Shown: one piece after another, positions 1 to 9,270 of the stretch
Layout of the letters: each line of letters begins with the position of its first letter
Position numbering within the stretch: the first letter of the stretch is position 1
NCBI GenBank assembly: GCA_012799935.1
Contig: JAAZKG010000036.1
Span: 1-36,915, forward strand
Direction: 5' to 3'
Origin: Erysipelotrichia bacterium
GTDB lineage: Bacteria; Bacillota_I; Bacilli_A; Erysipelotrichales; Erysipelotrichaceae
Length of the DNA: 36,915 nucleotides
Position numbers and translations under genes: made by a program
Notes under the pieces: generated by a model
What the model saw: the letters and a program-made list of their open reading frames with translations, nothing else
The model's database searches: none
What the model was told of the DNA's origin: nothing

Positions 1-258
1 AGTCTTGGTAATTTCATTAATTCCCGCTACTGCGGACTCGAAAATAGCATGAGTGTTTGCCATACATGCTGCTCTCCAGAAAACATCCTCTGTTACCAAA
101 CTAGAATGACCTGAACCAAACAGATTAATTAAACCACCATTTTTAGTACAGTCTGCTAATAATCTTGCAGCTTCCATTATTTTTGGACCTTGAGTATCAT
201 ATGCTTTTTGAACAACACCTTGCATTATTTCAAAATACTCTTTCCAAGCTTCTTTCAT
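1..258 (-). CDS. SIS (sugar isomerase) domain protein, N-terminal fragment cut by window edge
   Basis: Reverse strand reads MKEAWKEYFEIMQGVVQKAYDTQGPKIMEAARLLADCTKNGGLINLFGSGHSSLVTEDVFWRAACMANTHAIFESAVAGINEITKT, open to window start; LFGSGHSS resembles the SIS-domain phosphosugar loop; AAGGAAGG-type RBS upstream. Confidence 0.7.
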   Translation of the reverse strand, partial: MKEAWKEYFEIMQGVVQKAYDTQGPKIMEAARLLADCTKNGGLINLFGSGHSSLVTEDVFWRAACMANTHAIFESAVAGINEITKT

Positions 259-276
259 AAAAAACCTTCCTTTCTA

Positions 277-1455
277 TTATTTAGCGATTCCTGCATCTAT
301 TAGAATCGTCTTTACAATTTTCTTTGGCATTGTTATTGCTGTTCCAATAACAACTGCTGTTGCCCCCGCTTCAATAGCTTTTTTCATCTTTTCTCCATTA
401 TCGAATCTTCCTTCAGCAATAATATTTTCTACTCCGGCTGCCTTTAATTCACGAATGATTTCATAATCAGGCTCTGGAGTAGGTAAAGCACCAAATACGA
501 TTGGATTTTTCGAATATGGAGTATAACCAGACAAGGTAGTTCCTACCAAATCTGCTCCAGCATTCCAACAATTTATCCCTTCTTCAACAGTAGATATGTC
601 AGCAATAACGATTACATCAAACTGCTTTTTAATCTGGCGAATGAATTCTTCTACAGTCATGTCATCATATCTTTCGCGTTTAGTTCCATCAATTGCCACA
701 GCATCTGCTCCTAAATCAATCAATTCCTTTACCGTTTCTAGATTTGGTGTAATACGAAAATCTCCATCATATCCTTCTTTGTAAACTTTCTTTAAACCAA
801 TTAAAGGAGTATCTACTGTTTCTTTTACTTTTGGAATATTCAAATAGTTTGTACGGATAGCTGCTGCTCCTCCTGCAACACAACTTTTCGCCATTGCCGC
901 CATTACTTCAGGATATCCCATCTCTTCGTTTAAATCTGGCCCTGCATAGCAGGAAACTATTAATCCCTTATCAATTTTTCTTAAAAACTCTTCTCTTTTC
1001 ATTCTTTCTCCTTTCTTTATCCCGCATTCTTCATAACAAGATGCGTTTTTTAGTTTTTCAATATTGTCAATTTCCATTAGCTGTTCTGCCACACTTTGAA
1101 ACAATTTTAAATGCTGTAAATCATCAACTGCAGCAACAGCGATAATAATACGTACTGGATCATTGCTTGGGTGACCAAACCAAATATCCTTACATGATGT
1201 TACTATGGCAATGCTATTACGATTGACATTGCCATTTGGTCTAGCATGTGCCAAAGCAATTCCAGGAGTTACAACAATATATGGTCCTTCATTTTTTACC
1301 ATCTCTATCATATCTAAAGTATATTGGTGGTTAATATCGCCATTTTCTTCCAACAACTTTCCAGCTAGTAATAGTGCATTTTCCCAATTATCTAAAACTT
1401 GATTAAAGGCTGTAGTTTTTTTTGATGTATATTTTTCAATGCCCATAGTTACCAT
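277..1455 (-). CDS. nanE: PTS EIIA (fructose/mannitol type) domain fused in frame to N-acetylmannosamine-6-phosphate 2-epimerase
   Basis: N-terminal ~150 aa EIIA-like (GPYIVVTPGIALAHARP with active His); C-terminal ~241 aa NanE-like TIM barrel (IADISTVEEG, GTTLSGYT, AEGRF). Internal start MKREEFL at 1002 is preceded by AAAGGAG. Confidence 0.85.
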   Translation of the reverse strand: MVTMGIEKYTSKKTTAFNQVLDNWENALLLAGKLLEENGDINHQYTLDMIEMVKNEGPYIVVTPGIALAHARPNGNVNRNSIAIVTSCKDIWFGHPSNDPVRIIIAVAAVDDLQHLKLFQSVAEQLMEIDNIEKLKNASCYEECGIKKGERMKREEFLRKIDKGLIVSCYAGPDLNEEMGYPEVMAAMAKSCVAGGAAAIRTNYLNIPKVKETVDTPLIGLKKVYKEGYDGDFRITPNLETVKELIDLGADAVAIDGTKRERYDDMTVEEFIRQIKKQFDVIVIADISTVEEGINCWNAGADLVGTTLSGYTPYSKNPIVFGALPTPEPDYEIIRELKAAGVENIIAEGRFDNGEKMKKAIEAGATAVVIGTAITMPKKIVKTILIDAGIAK

Positions 1456-3518
1456 TTCTCTCTTTCTAACATCTTAAATAAATCATATGAATCATTTATT
1501 GAACATAATTCATCTACAGTATATTTCTCTAGTAAATTTAGCAATCCCTGTAGCGCTTGAACATGACTACTATAGTCATTAGGTGCTAGACAAAATACAA
1601 TCTTTACTGGATCAAATAGAGGATGATTAAATATCACACCATCTTCAAATCTTGTAAGTGAAATTGCCAGTCTATTAACCCCACATCCTACTTCACTATG
1701 TACTAGTGCTACACCTTTTGAAAATACAACATATGGACCTGCTTCTTGAATTGATTGAATTACTGACTGCACAAACATTTCATTAACATCATTGTTTTTC
1801 AATAATATCTGACAAGATGCTTTCACTGCTTCTCTCCAATTTTCAGCTTTGTTATAAAATGAAATATAACTTGGAGTTAATAATTGATATAATTTTAATC
1901 TTGGTTGTTCAAATTGATTAAGTGATGACTCTAAATTTTCTTGTAGATGTTGGACATCTCTAGCTGTTTCATTATTTAAAAATTCAGAATACATCAAATC
2001 AAAATCTTCTTTAGTTGTATGTTGCTCACTATAATTCAGCAACATTTTATTAATTTCTACATAATCTTTTTCTGTTAATAATGGATTAACAATTACATAA
2101 GGAATGTCGATATCTCCAAGATAAATGCTTGAAATTATAAAATCTAATTCCATTTTTCTTAAAATCTCAAAATCAACTTTTGGAAGGACTGCAACTATAG
2201 AAATATTGCTAAATCTTGTTAATATAGACTCTCTCAATAACCTTGCTGTAGCAGCGCCATTGAGACAAACGATAGCAACTTTTGCTGGTGGCAACATTCT
2301 GATTCTTCTTTCTAAAGAAGAACAAAAATGTAATACTAAATAACCAATCTCACTATCTGTAATTCCTTTTAGAAGAGAACTTTTATTTTCTTTGATTGTT
2401 TCTTTTAAATGGTTGAAACAAGTGAGATATTTTTCCTTAATTTCTTTTAAATCTGGATTGGCTATATCAATGTTATGTTGGATTTTAAAGAAAGTGTGTC
2501 CTAAATGGGCTTGTAAAGCAACATAAAGTTCCTTGTCACTAGTAAAATCTACATTCATTCTTTTACTCATGTCCTGAACAATTTCATCAATTAAAATTTG
2601 CATTTGCATCCAGTCTGTCTTTAAATATCTTTCTGGAACAATATATTGAATTCCTTCTAAATACATGGTTATCATGCAAACCTCTTTAACTGGTACTGAA
2701 ATAGAAAACTTATCTTCAATTTGTGCAGCAATATTTAAAGCTATGGCATAATTACGATTTTGTGGTTGATTGTCATATGTTTTAGGATAATCTTCAATAA
2801 CATTACCCATAGACATTCTTTTTATCATTGTAACCAGATACATAAGTAACATTAGTTTTGATTCATAAGTTAGCTCTTTATTAATTTCATCTTCTTCAAC
2901 CAAATGAATTATTTCTAATAACTTTTCTAAATACAAATCACAATACATTTCATATACAATTTTTCCTAAAGGTAGAAAATCAGTATATTGTTTACTTTCT
3001 AATCTGATATTTCTCATCAGTAGATTGACACAGAGGTTGCGAATATCTCTTTCATTGCCATTAATACGATATCCCTTTGATGTTTTGGCATCTAATTCCA
3101 AATTTAAAGGAAATAGTTTTGTTTTCAATTTTGAAATATCACTGTCTGCTGTTCGCTTAGAAATATTCAATTTATCTGCAAATGAAGAAGAAGTAATGTA
3201 GTCATTTGTAGCTATCAAAAGTAAAGCTATTGCTTCTTGTCTTTCTTCAGTAGTCATCTTGTAATCATAAGGGTCAATGTCAGCAATCAGTTCTTTTAAC
3301 TGGTGTTTTTGTTGTTCACTTAATTTCAAGGTATAAACACCATTTTTGAAAGTAACTTTTGGCAAGTGATTTTCAATAAGAAAATCATTTATTTTCGCTT
3401 CTCTGTAACGAATTTGTCTTGCTGTAAGTTTTTGCTGGGTGATGAAATCGTCAATTTTTACAGTCTTGTTTTTGACTAACAATTGCAAAAACTGCATAAG
3501 TTTACTATCCATCTTCAA
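1449..3518 (-). CDS. BglG/MtlR-family PRD transcriptional regulator with EIIB-like and EIIA-like C-terminal domains
   Basis: N-terminal HTH regions, PRD-like segments, IVCLNGAATARLL EIIB-like loop, C-terminal EIIA-like AGPYVVFSKGVALVHS. Confidence 0.85.
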   Translation of the reverse strand: MKMDSKLMQFLQLLVKNKTVKIDDFITQQKLTARQIRYREAKINDFLIENHLPKVTFKNGVYTLKLSEQQKHQLKELIADIDPYDYKMTTEERQEAIALLLIATNDYITSSSFADKLNISKRTADSDISKLKTKLFPLNLELDAKTSKGYRINGNERDIRNLCVNLLMRNIRLESKQYTDFLPLGKIVYEMYCDLYLEKLLEIIHLVEEDEINKELTYESKLMLLMYLVTMIKRMSMGNVIEDYPKTYDNQPQNRNYAIALNIAAQIEDKFSISVPVKEVCMITMYLEGIQYIVPERYLKTDWMQMQILIDEIVQDMSKRMNVDFTSDKELYVALQAHLGHTFFKIQHNIDIANPDLKEIKEKYLTCFNHLKETIKENKSSLLKGITDSEIGYLVLHFCSSLERRIRMLPPAKVAIVCLNGAATARLLRESILTRFSNISIVAVLPKVDFEILRKMELDFIISSIYLGDIDIPYVIVNPLLTEKDYVEINKMLLNYSEQHTTKEDFDLMYSEFLNNETARDVQHLQENLESSLNQFEQPRLKLYQLLTPSYISFYNKAENWREAVKASCQILLKNNDVNEMFVQSVIQSIQEAGPYVVFSKGVALVHSEVGCGVNRLAISLTRFEDGVIFNHPLFDPVKIVFCLAPNDYSSHVQALQGLLNLLEKYTVDELCSINDSYDLFKMLEREKW

Positions 3519-3916
3519 TTCTCCTTATTAAGAAAACTTTTTAACTTTTCCATAACTTCCTACTTTGTTTTATATCTAATAATTATCTAAAATATTTTCT
3601 GATTCACATTCACTATCAAAAATTACTAATATTTTTAGTACTATCAAAATTATTGTTTATGAATGCGATACTGCCGGGATACTTACTTTTACTAAATAAA
3701 GTAAATAGCCACAATTAATTTAGCCATTAAACTAAATTTAATATGATTGCTTTAAAAAAATTATAATAAAACAATAATATGCTACTAATTTCATTATATC
3801 TTAGGGATATTAAAGTATAAAGTGAAACTTTTTTCCGCCATTTTTGACAAAAGTTGCACTATTGAAACAAATATTTATTACATCTGAACTTATTTATTTT
3901 TTAGTCGCAATACAAC

Positions 3917-3952
3917 TAAAAAAGAACTTATCTTTTTTTCGATAAGTTCTCT
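3917..3952 (-). terminator. Rho-independent terminator downstream of PFOR
   Basis: AGAACTTATC/GATAAGTTCT 10-bp stem followed by T-run on minus strand, directly after stop at 3971. Confidence 0.85.
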
Positions 3953-3970
3953 TTCTTTAAACATAAATTA

Positions 3971-6900
3971 TTAGTCTTCTAATCTTGCTAATAAGTTATT
4001 GAAACGCTTTTCAGCATCTGATCTTGCTTTAGCATATAGTGCTTCAGCATTATCAGGATTAACTCTGACTAAGTTATTAAATCTTGCTTGTTCCATTAAG
4101 AAGTCATGGAATTTATCAAAGTTAGGATTCTTATAATCTAAGGTTAATGGTTTTTCATTGCGAGGGTCAAATCTATAAATATTGACATATCCGCATTCGA
4201 CAGCTGCTTTCTGCATTTCTTGATGCCTTACTAAGCCCTTTTTAATTCCGTGTAATTCACATGGAGAATACGCAATGATTAGAGATGGCCCATTATAGCT
4301 TTCTGCTTCTTTTAAAGCTTTGATAGCTTGAATTCTATTAGCACCCATACAAATTGAAGCAACATATACGTGACCATAACTCATAGCAATTTGACCTAGG
4401 TCTTTCTTAGCAACGGCTTTACCACCGGCAGCAAATTGGGCAATAGATGCAGCTTGAGAAGATTTAGAAGATTGTCCACCAGTATTTGAATATACTTCAG
4501 TATCTAATACTAAGATATTTACATTCAAGTCATTTGCGATAACATGATCCAATCCACCATAACCGATATCATAAGCCCAGCCATCACCACCAACAATCCA
4601 AATAGATGCAGATACTAAATCTCTAGCTTCCTTAGCTAATTTATGAACATTTTTATTAGCTGATTTAGCTGCTAACTCTTCAATTTGAGGAGCCAAACGT
4701 TTTTCTTCAGCTCTATTACCATTATTAGCTAAATAATCTTCAAATAATACTTTTAATTCTGGCTCTACTGTGTTAAGATTATCTTCCATAATTTTTAACA
4801 ATATTGCTCTCTTGTAGTTTCTAGCTAATGCCATACCATAACCAAATTCAGCATTATCTTCAAATAATGAGTTAGCCCAAGCAACACCATTTCCATCTTC
4901 ATCTGTAACAAATGGAGTTGAAGGAGTTGAACCACTATAAATTGAAGTACAACCTGTTGCGTTAGCAACCATCATATCTGGGCCAAATAATTGTGAAACT
5001 AATCTATAGTAAGGTGTTTCACCACAACCTGGACATGAACCAGGAACTTCCATATAAGGTTTTAAAAATTGAGTTCCTTTAGGAGTATCATCAACTAATT
5101 GCTTCTTATATTCAGTATCTTTATATAAGTAGTTAGCTAATGGTGCTTCTTTTAACATTGAATGGACATCAACCATTTCTAATGCTGCTCTTGGACATTC
5201 TTTAACACATAATCCACAACCTACACAGTTATCTGGAGAAACTTGAACTCTATATTTCAATCCTTTTGCCTTACCAACAGCATCAATAGTAGCAAATTCA
5301 AATGGTGCATTTGCAACTTCTTCTTCTGTTAAAGCAAAAATTCTGATTGTTGCATGTGGACATACAAATGAACAGAATCCACATTGGATACAATTTTCTG
5401 GAATCCATTTTGGTACAAATGAAGCAATGTTTCTATGTTCAAAATAAGCAACATTGTTTCTCATTGTTCCATCTAACACTCCAAATTTAGTGAAAGCACT
5501 AACTGGCATATTGTAACCGTTTAATGAGTTATATCCATAGACATGTTCATCCATGTAAGCATCACCAGTTTTAGGTTTTTCAAAATGAGGATCTAAATCA
5601 GCCCATTCTGGTTTGACTTTTATTTCAACTAAACCATCTTTACCAGCATCAATTGCTTTGTAGTTCATATTAACTACTTCATCACCTTTTCTACCATATG
5701 ATCTCTTAGCAGCTTCCTTCATTAGAACTAAAGCTTTATCATAAGGCATAATCTGCTCGTTTAAAGCAAAGAAAGCAGATTGTAAAGTGGTATTGGTTCT
5801 TCTTCCCATACCAATTTCAGCACAAATCTTTGTTGCATTGATGATATAGAATTTAGCATTTTTCTTTGCTAATTGAACTTTCATTCTATTAGGCAAATAT
5901 TCTTCAATCTTATCAGGGTCAATAGTGGTATTTAATAAGAAAGTACCATCTTGTGCTAAATCTTTTAAGATATCATATTTAGTAACATATGAGTCTAATG
6001 AACAAGAGATAAAATCAGCATTATTTACATAGTAAGTTGATTGAATTGGATCTGGTCCAAATCTCAAGTGGCTTCTTGTAACCCCACCTGCTTTTCTTGA
6101 GTCATATTGGAAATATGCTTGAGCATATAAATCAGTATTATCACCGATAATTTTAACTGAGTTTTTGTTAGCTCCAACTGTACCATCTGAACCTAAGCCC
6201 CAGAATAAGCAAGAAGTGTAAGTTCCTCTAATTGTAAAGTTAGGATCAACTTCTAATGATAAATGAGTAACATCATCAACGATACCAATTGTAAACTCTT
6301 CCTTTGGATTTTCTTTTGCCAGTTCATCATAAACCGCTTTAATTTGGTTTGGAGCGGTATCTTTAGATGCGATACCATATCTTCCACCGATAATTTCGAT
6401 GTCTTTATCTTTTAATACACTTAATACATCCAAGTATAAAGGTTCACGTGAACCGATTTCTTTAGTTCTATCTAAAACAGCAATCTTTTTAGTTGTTTTT
6501 GGTAAAACATTTAATAAATATTTAGTACTGAAAGGACGATATAAGTGGACATTAATAACACCAACCTTTTCTCCCTTTGCTACTAAAACATCAATAACTT
6601 CTTCAATAGTTTCAACTACTGAACCCATAGCCACGATAACTCTTTCAGCATCAGGTGCACCATAGTAAGTGAAAGGTTTGTAGTCTCTGCCTGTCTTTTT
6701 AGAAATTTCTTCCATGTATTCGTTAACAATATCTTCTACTGCAGCGAAATGTAAGTTTTGAGCTTCTCTACCTTGGAAAACAACATCATCATTTTCAGCT
6801 CCACCTCTGGTAACAGCGTTTCCATGTGGATTTAAAGCATTCTTTCTAAATTTTTCTAAAGCTTCTTTGTCAACTAAACTCTTTAAGTAGTCATAGTCTA

Positions 6901-7456
6901 AAGGTTCAACTTTTTGTACTTCATGAGATGTTCTAAATCCATCAAAGAAATGAACAAATGGAACTGAAGCTTTAATCGCTGCTAAGTGAGCTACTGAACC
7001 TAAGTCAAGAGCTTGTTGAACTGAACTTGATGCCAACATTGCACAACCAGTTTGTCTTGCAGCATAAATATCTTGGTGATCACCAAAAATTGATAGTGAA
7101 CGGGTAGCAATTGTTCTCGCTGCTACATGTACTACTGCTGGCAATAATTCTCCAGCCCATTTGTACATGTTTGGAATCATCAATAATAAACCTTGAGAAG
7201 CAGTAAACGTTGTTGCTAAAGCTCCTCCCTGTAGTGTTCCATGCACAGCACCAGCAGCGCCAGCTTCTGACTGCATTTCAGCAACTTTTACAACACTACC
7301 AAACATATTTTTACGATCTTGTGTCGCCCATTGGTCAATTACTTCTGCCATCGTACTTGACGGAGTAATTGGGTAAATTGCAGCAACTTCTGTAAATGCA
7401 TATGCAGCATAAGCAGCAGCTGTATTACCATCCATCGACATAAATGTTTTTGCCAT
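3971..7456 (-). CDS. nifJ: Pyruvate:ferredoxin (flavodoxin) oxidoreductase
   Basis: Full-length 1161 aa single-chain PFOR; YPITPSSTMAE, two 4Fe-4S motifs (CIQCGFCSFVCP, CVGCGLCVKECP), TPP domain GGDGWAYDIGYGG. Confidence 0.97.
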   Translation of the reverse strand: MAKTFMSMDGNTAAAYAAYAFTEVAAIYPITPSSTMAEVIDQWATQDRKNMFGSVVKVAEMQSEAGAAGAVHGTLQGGALATTFTASQGLLLMIPNMYKWAGELLPAVVHVAARTIATRSLSIFGDHQDIYAARQTGCAMLASSSVQQALDLGSVAHLAAIKASVPFVHFFDGFRTSHEVQKVEPLDYDYLKSLVDKEALEKFRKNALNPHGNAVTRGGAENDDVVFQGREAQNLHFAAVEDIVNEYMEEISKKTGRDYKPFTYYGAPDAERVIVAMGSVVETIEEVIDVLVAKGEKVGVINVHLYRPFSTKYLLNVLPKTTKKIAVLDRTKEIGSREPLYLDVLSVLKDKDIEIIGGRYGIASKDTAPNQIKAVYDELAKENPKEEFTIGIVDDVTHLSLEVDPNFTIRGTYTSCLFWGLGSDGTVGANKNSVKIIGDNTDLYAQAYFQYDSRKAGGVTRSHLRFGPDPIQSTYYVNNADFISCSLDSYVTKYDILKDLAQDGTFLLNTTIDPDKIEEYLPNRMKVQLAKKNAKFYIINATKICAEIGMGRRTNTTLQSAFFALNEQIMPYDKALVLMKEAAKRSYGRKGDEVVNMNYKAIDAGKDGLVEIKVKPEWADLDPHFEKPKTGDAYMDEHVYGYNSLNGYNMPVSAFTKFGVLDGTMRNNVAYFEHRNIASFVPKWIPENCIQCGFCSFVCPHATIRIFALTEEEVANAPFEFATIDAVGKAKGLKYRVQVSPDNCVGCGLCVKECPRAALEMVDVHSMLKEAPLANYLYKDTEYKKQLVDDTPKGTQFLKPYMEVPGSCPGCGETPYYRLVSQLFGPDMMVANATGCTSIYSGSTPSTPFVTDEDGNGVAWANSLFEDNAEFGYGMALARNYKRAILLKIMEDNLNTVEPELKVLFEDYLANNGNRAEEKRLAPQIEELAAKSANKNVHKLAKEARDLVSASIWIVGGDGWAYDIGYGGLDHVIANDLNVNILVLDTEVYSNTGGQSSKSSQAASIAQFAAGGKAVAKKDLGQIAMSYGHVYVASICMGANRIQAIKALKEAESYNGPSLIIAYSPCELHGIKKGLVRHQEMQKAAVECGYVNIYRFDPRNEKPLTLDYKNPNFDKFHDFLMEQARFNNLVRVNPDNAEALYAKARSDAEKRFNNLLARLED

Positions 7457-7530
7457 CTATAAGCCTCCTATTTTCTTTTATATTGCGTCTTTATTATAGA
7501 CCAAAACTGCTTTTCTCTCAATACATAAAG

Positions 7531-7584
7531 TTAAAACACCTTGCAAGTGATGGTATCTACCATCCACTTTAAGAAGGTGTCTTT
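7531..7584. terminator. Stem-loop terminator between rhomboid gene and PFOR
   Basis: ACACCTT..AAGTG.ATGGTA / TACCAT.CCACTT..AAGGTGT inverted repeat with T-rich flanks on both strands. Confidence 0.6.
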
Positions 7585-7616
7585 TAATTTTTATTCTATA
7601 TAATTCTATACATTTT

Positions 7617-8192
7617 CTATACTTTCTTATTTTTGTCTGAAACTAAGCCAAAGATAGAACCACATATTCCCCCCACAATATGAGTAAATTGCGAAATACT
7701 GTCGGTAATCATAATCGCATTATATATTTCAGCACCTAAGTAGATAACTATCACTAGTACTAAAGTCAAAGGAAGTTTACCTTTCTCAACAGATGTCACT
7801 GAAGACAGTACAATTAACATGAATACAATTCCCGAAGCTCCACATAGTGCTATATTAGAAAAAAACAAATTATTTAAAATTCCCGCAATTAAAGCAGTAG
7901 TTAAAACCATAACTAATAGTTTTTCAGAACCATATTTTTCTTCTACCATTGGACCTAGTAAAAGAATATAACTCATATTGCCAAGAAAGTGTTCCCAACC
8001 TAAATGGCCAAAAATATGAGTAATTAATCTAACATACATCATTGGGTTTAATAAGCTGTCTTTATATGTCATCGCTACAAATGATAAAAAGCCATCTCCT
8101 ATAAGATAGTATAAAATTAATACTATTAAACTAATTAATGAAAATGTTAATGTTACTGGAGCATTGTACTCAATTTTTTTAAATATCGACAT
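7617..8192 (-). CDS. Rhomboid-family intramembrane serine protease
   Basis: Multiple hydrophobic helices, GASG catalytic-Ser motif (ALCGASGIVFM), distal FTHIVGG His, GHLGWEHFLGNM. Confidence 0.85.
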   Translation of the reverse strand: MSIFKKIEYNAPVTLTFSLISLIVLILYYLIGDGFLSFVAMTYKDSLLNPMMYVRLITHIFGHLGWEHFLGNMSYILLLGPMVEEKYGSEKLLVMVLTTALIAGILNNLFFSNIALCGASGIVFMLIVLSSVTSVEKGKLPLTLVLVIVIYLGAEIYNAIMITDSISQFTHIVGGICGSIFGLVSDKNKKV

Positions 8193-8244
8193 AATATACC
8201 CTTCCTTTTTTTCAATTATACATTAACAAACAATAAAAAACTAA

Positions 8245-8898
8245 CTACCTTGTTAATTGTCCAAACAAAACAATAAATTCCTCACCCTTTATCTCAACCA
8301 ACTTAAATCTAAGTCCTCCATACTGAATAACTGTATTCAATTCAATTTTTCCTTTTTCTTTTATCCAAAAATCATACATCGTTAAGTTTTCATCATCTGA
8401 ATAATTCATAGATACACATTCAAAAGCTTCTTTTAGTTTATCATTGGAACAAATAGCATACCAGTTAGCATCAGATACTATTTTTTTAGGCAATGATTCC
8501 TTTTCTATCTCTAATACTACAGACATCTGATAAACTTCTTCTAACTGATATTTTATATACAGTTCCATTATAAAATTAGCCAACTTTCCAAATGGATCAA
8601 TTATCTGCCAATTATCGTTTTTTCCTAAAAAACCATAAGCATTAAAATAGTAATATTGTTTATTTGTAAGTTTTTTACGAAAGATTCTTGAACCATTCAT
8701 AACTGTTACATCATTTCCATCCGTTAATTCTTCTTTAGCTTCCAAAGCAATTAAAATATCTAACTTGATACTGTCAAAAACCGACATTGTTATTACCTGC
8801 TTATTATAACCAATTATTTCATAACGATTTAAAAAGATGAACCCAACTAACAAACCTACTACCAAAATTGGTAAAACTAGTCTTTTTATTATTTTCAT
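8245..8898 (-). CDS. Hypothetical protein with N-terminal membrane anchor
   Basis: 217 aa ORF, single N-terminal hydrophobic segment (LVLPILVVGLLVGFIFL), no family recognised. Confidence 0.6.
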   Translation of the reverse strand: MKIIKRLVLPILVVGLLVGFIFLNRYEIIGYNKQVITMSVFDSIKLDILIALEAKEELTDGNDVTVMNGSRIFRKKLTNKQYYYFNAYGFLGKNDNWQIIDPFGKLANFIMELYIKYQLEEVYQMSVVLEIEKESLPKKIVSDANWYAICSNDKLKEAFECVSMNYSDDENLTMYDFWIKEKGKIELNTVIQYGGLRFKLVEIKGEEFIVLFGQLTR

Positions 8899-9001
8899 TT
8901 TAGCTACTTCCTCTCTTAACTTGATTATACTATATATAACTGTATATCTAGTATTTTATTAAGATTATTTTATCAAAAAATCTTAAACATTCTCTATTTT
9001 T

Positions 9002-9242
9002 CATCATTTAGTTTATAATTAAATACAAGGAGTGATAAAAATGCCATTTTCGTTAGATATAAATCAAATACTTCTAATCACTATCAGCGTATTACTGTTA
9101 TTAATCGTTATTTTATTAATTGTCAATAATAGTAAAATAAATAAGCAGGAAAAAATTATTAAATATTATTTACATTATAGTTAATAAGCATACATACTAA
9201 TAATATTACATATCTTAATTAAAAAAAGGAGTAGCTTTTTAA
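9002..9242 (+). repeat. rmuC 5'-end direct repeat, copy 1 (truncated) with ~90 bp tail shared with copy 2
   Basis: 9002-9155 matches 22609-22761 with one substitution (AGC/AGT) plus a 1-nt run-length difference; tail matches 13484-13576 with a few differences. Confidence 0.95.
9041..9184 (+). pseudogene. Truncated rmuC start / potential 47-aa single-TM micropeptide
   Basis: ATG after AAGGAGTGATAAAA; MPFSLDINQILLITISVLLLLIVILLIVNNSKINKQEKIIKYYLHYS*; first 38 codons match RmuC. Confidence 0.6.
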
Positions 9243-9270
9243 TTAAACTCAAAGCATACTCCTTCTTTTT
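9221..9270 (-). terminator. Terminator of the TrpA-like/PTS operon; left stem lies in the repeat tail
   Basis: GGAGTAGCTTT ... AAAGCATACTCC stem, T7 on minus strand, adjacent to stop at 9270. Confidence 0.8.

Noticed and set aside
894-1145. 83-aa plus-strand ORF opposite EIIA-NanE
   Set aside because: Antisense to a supported CDS; no domain.
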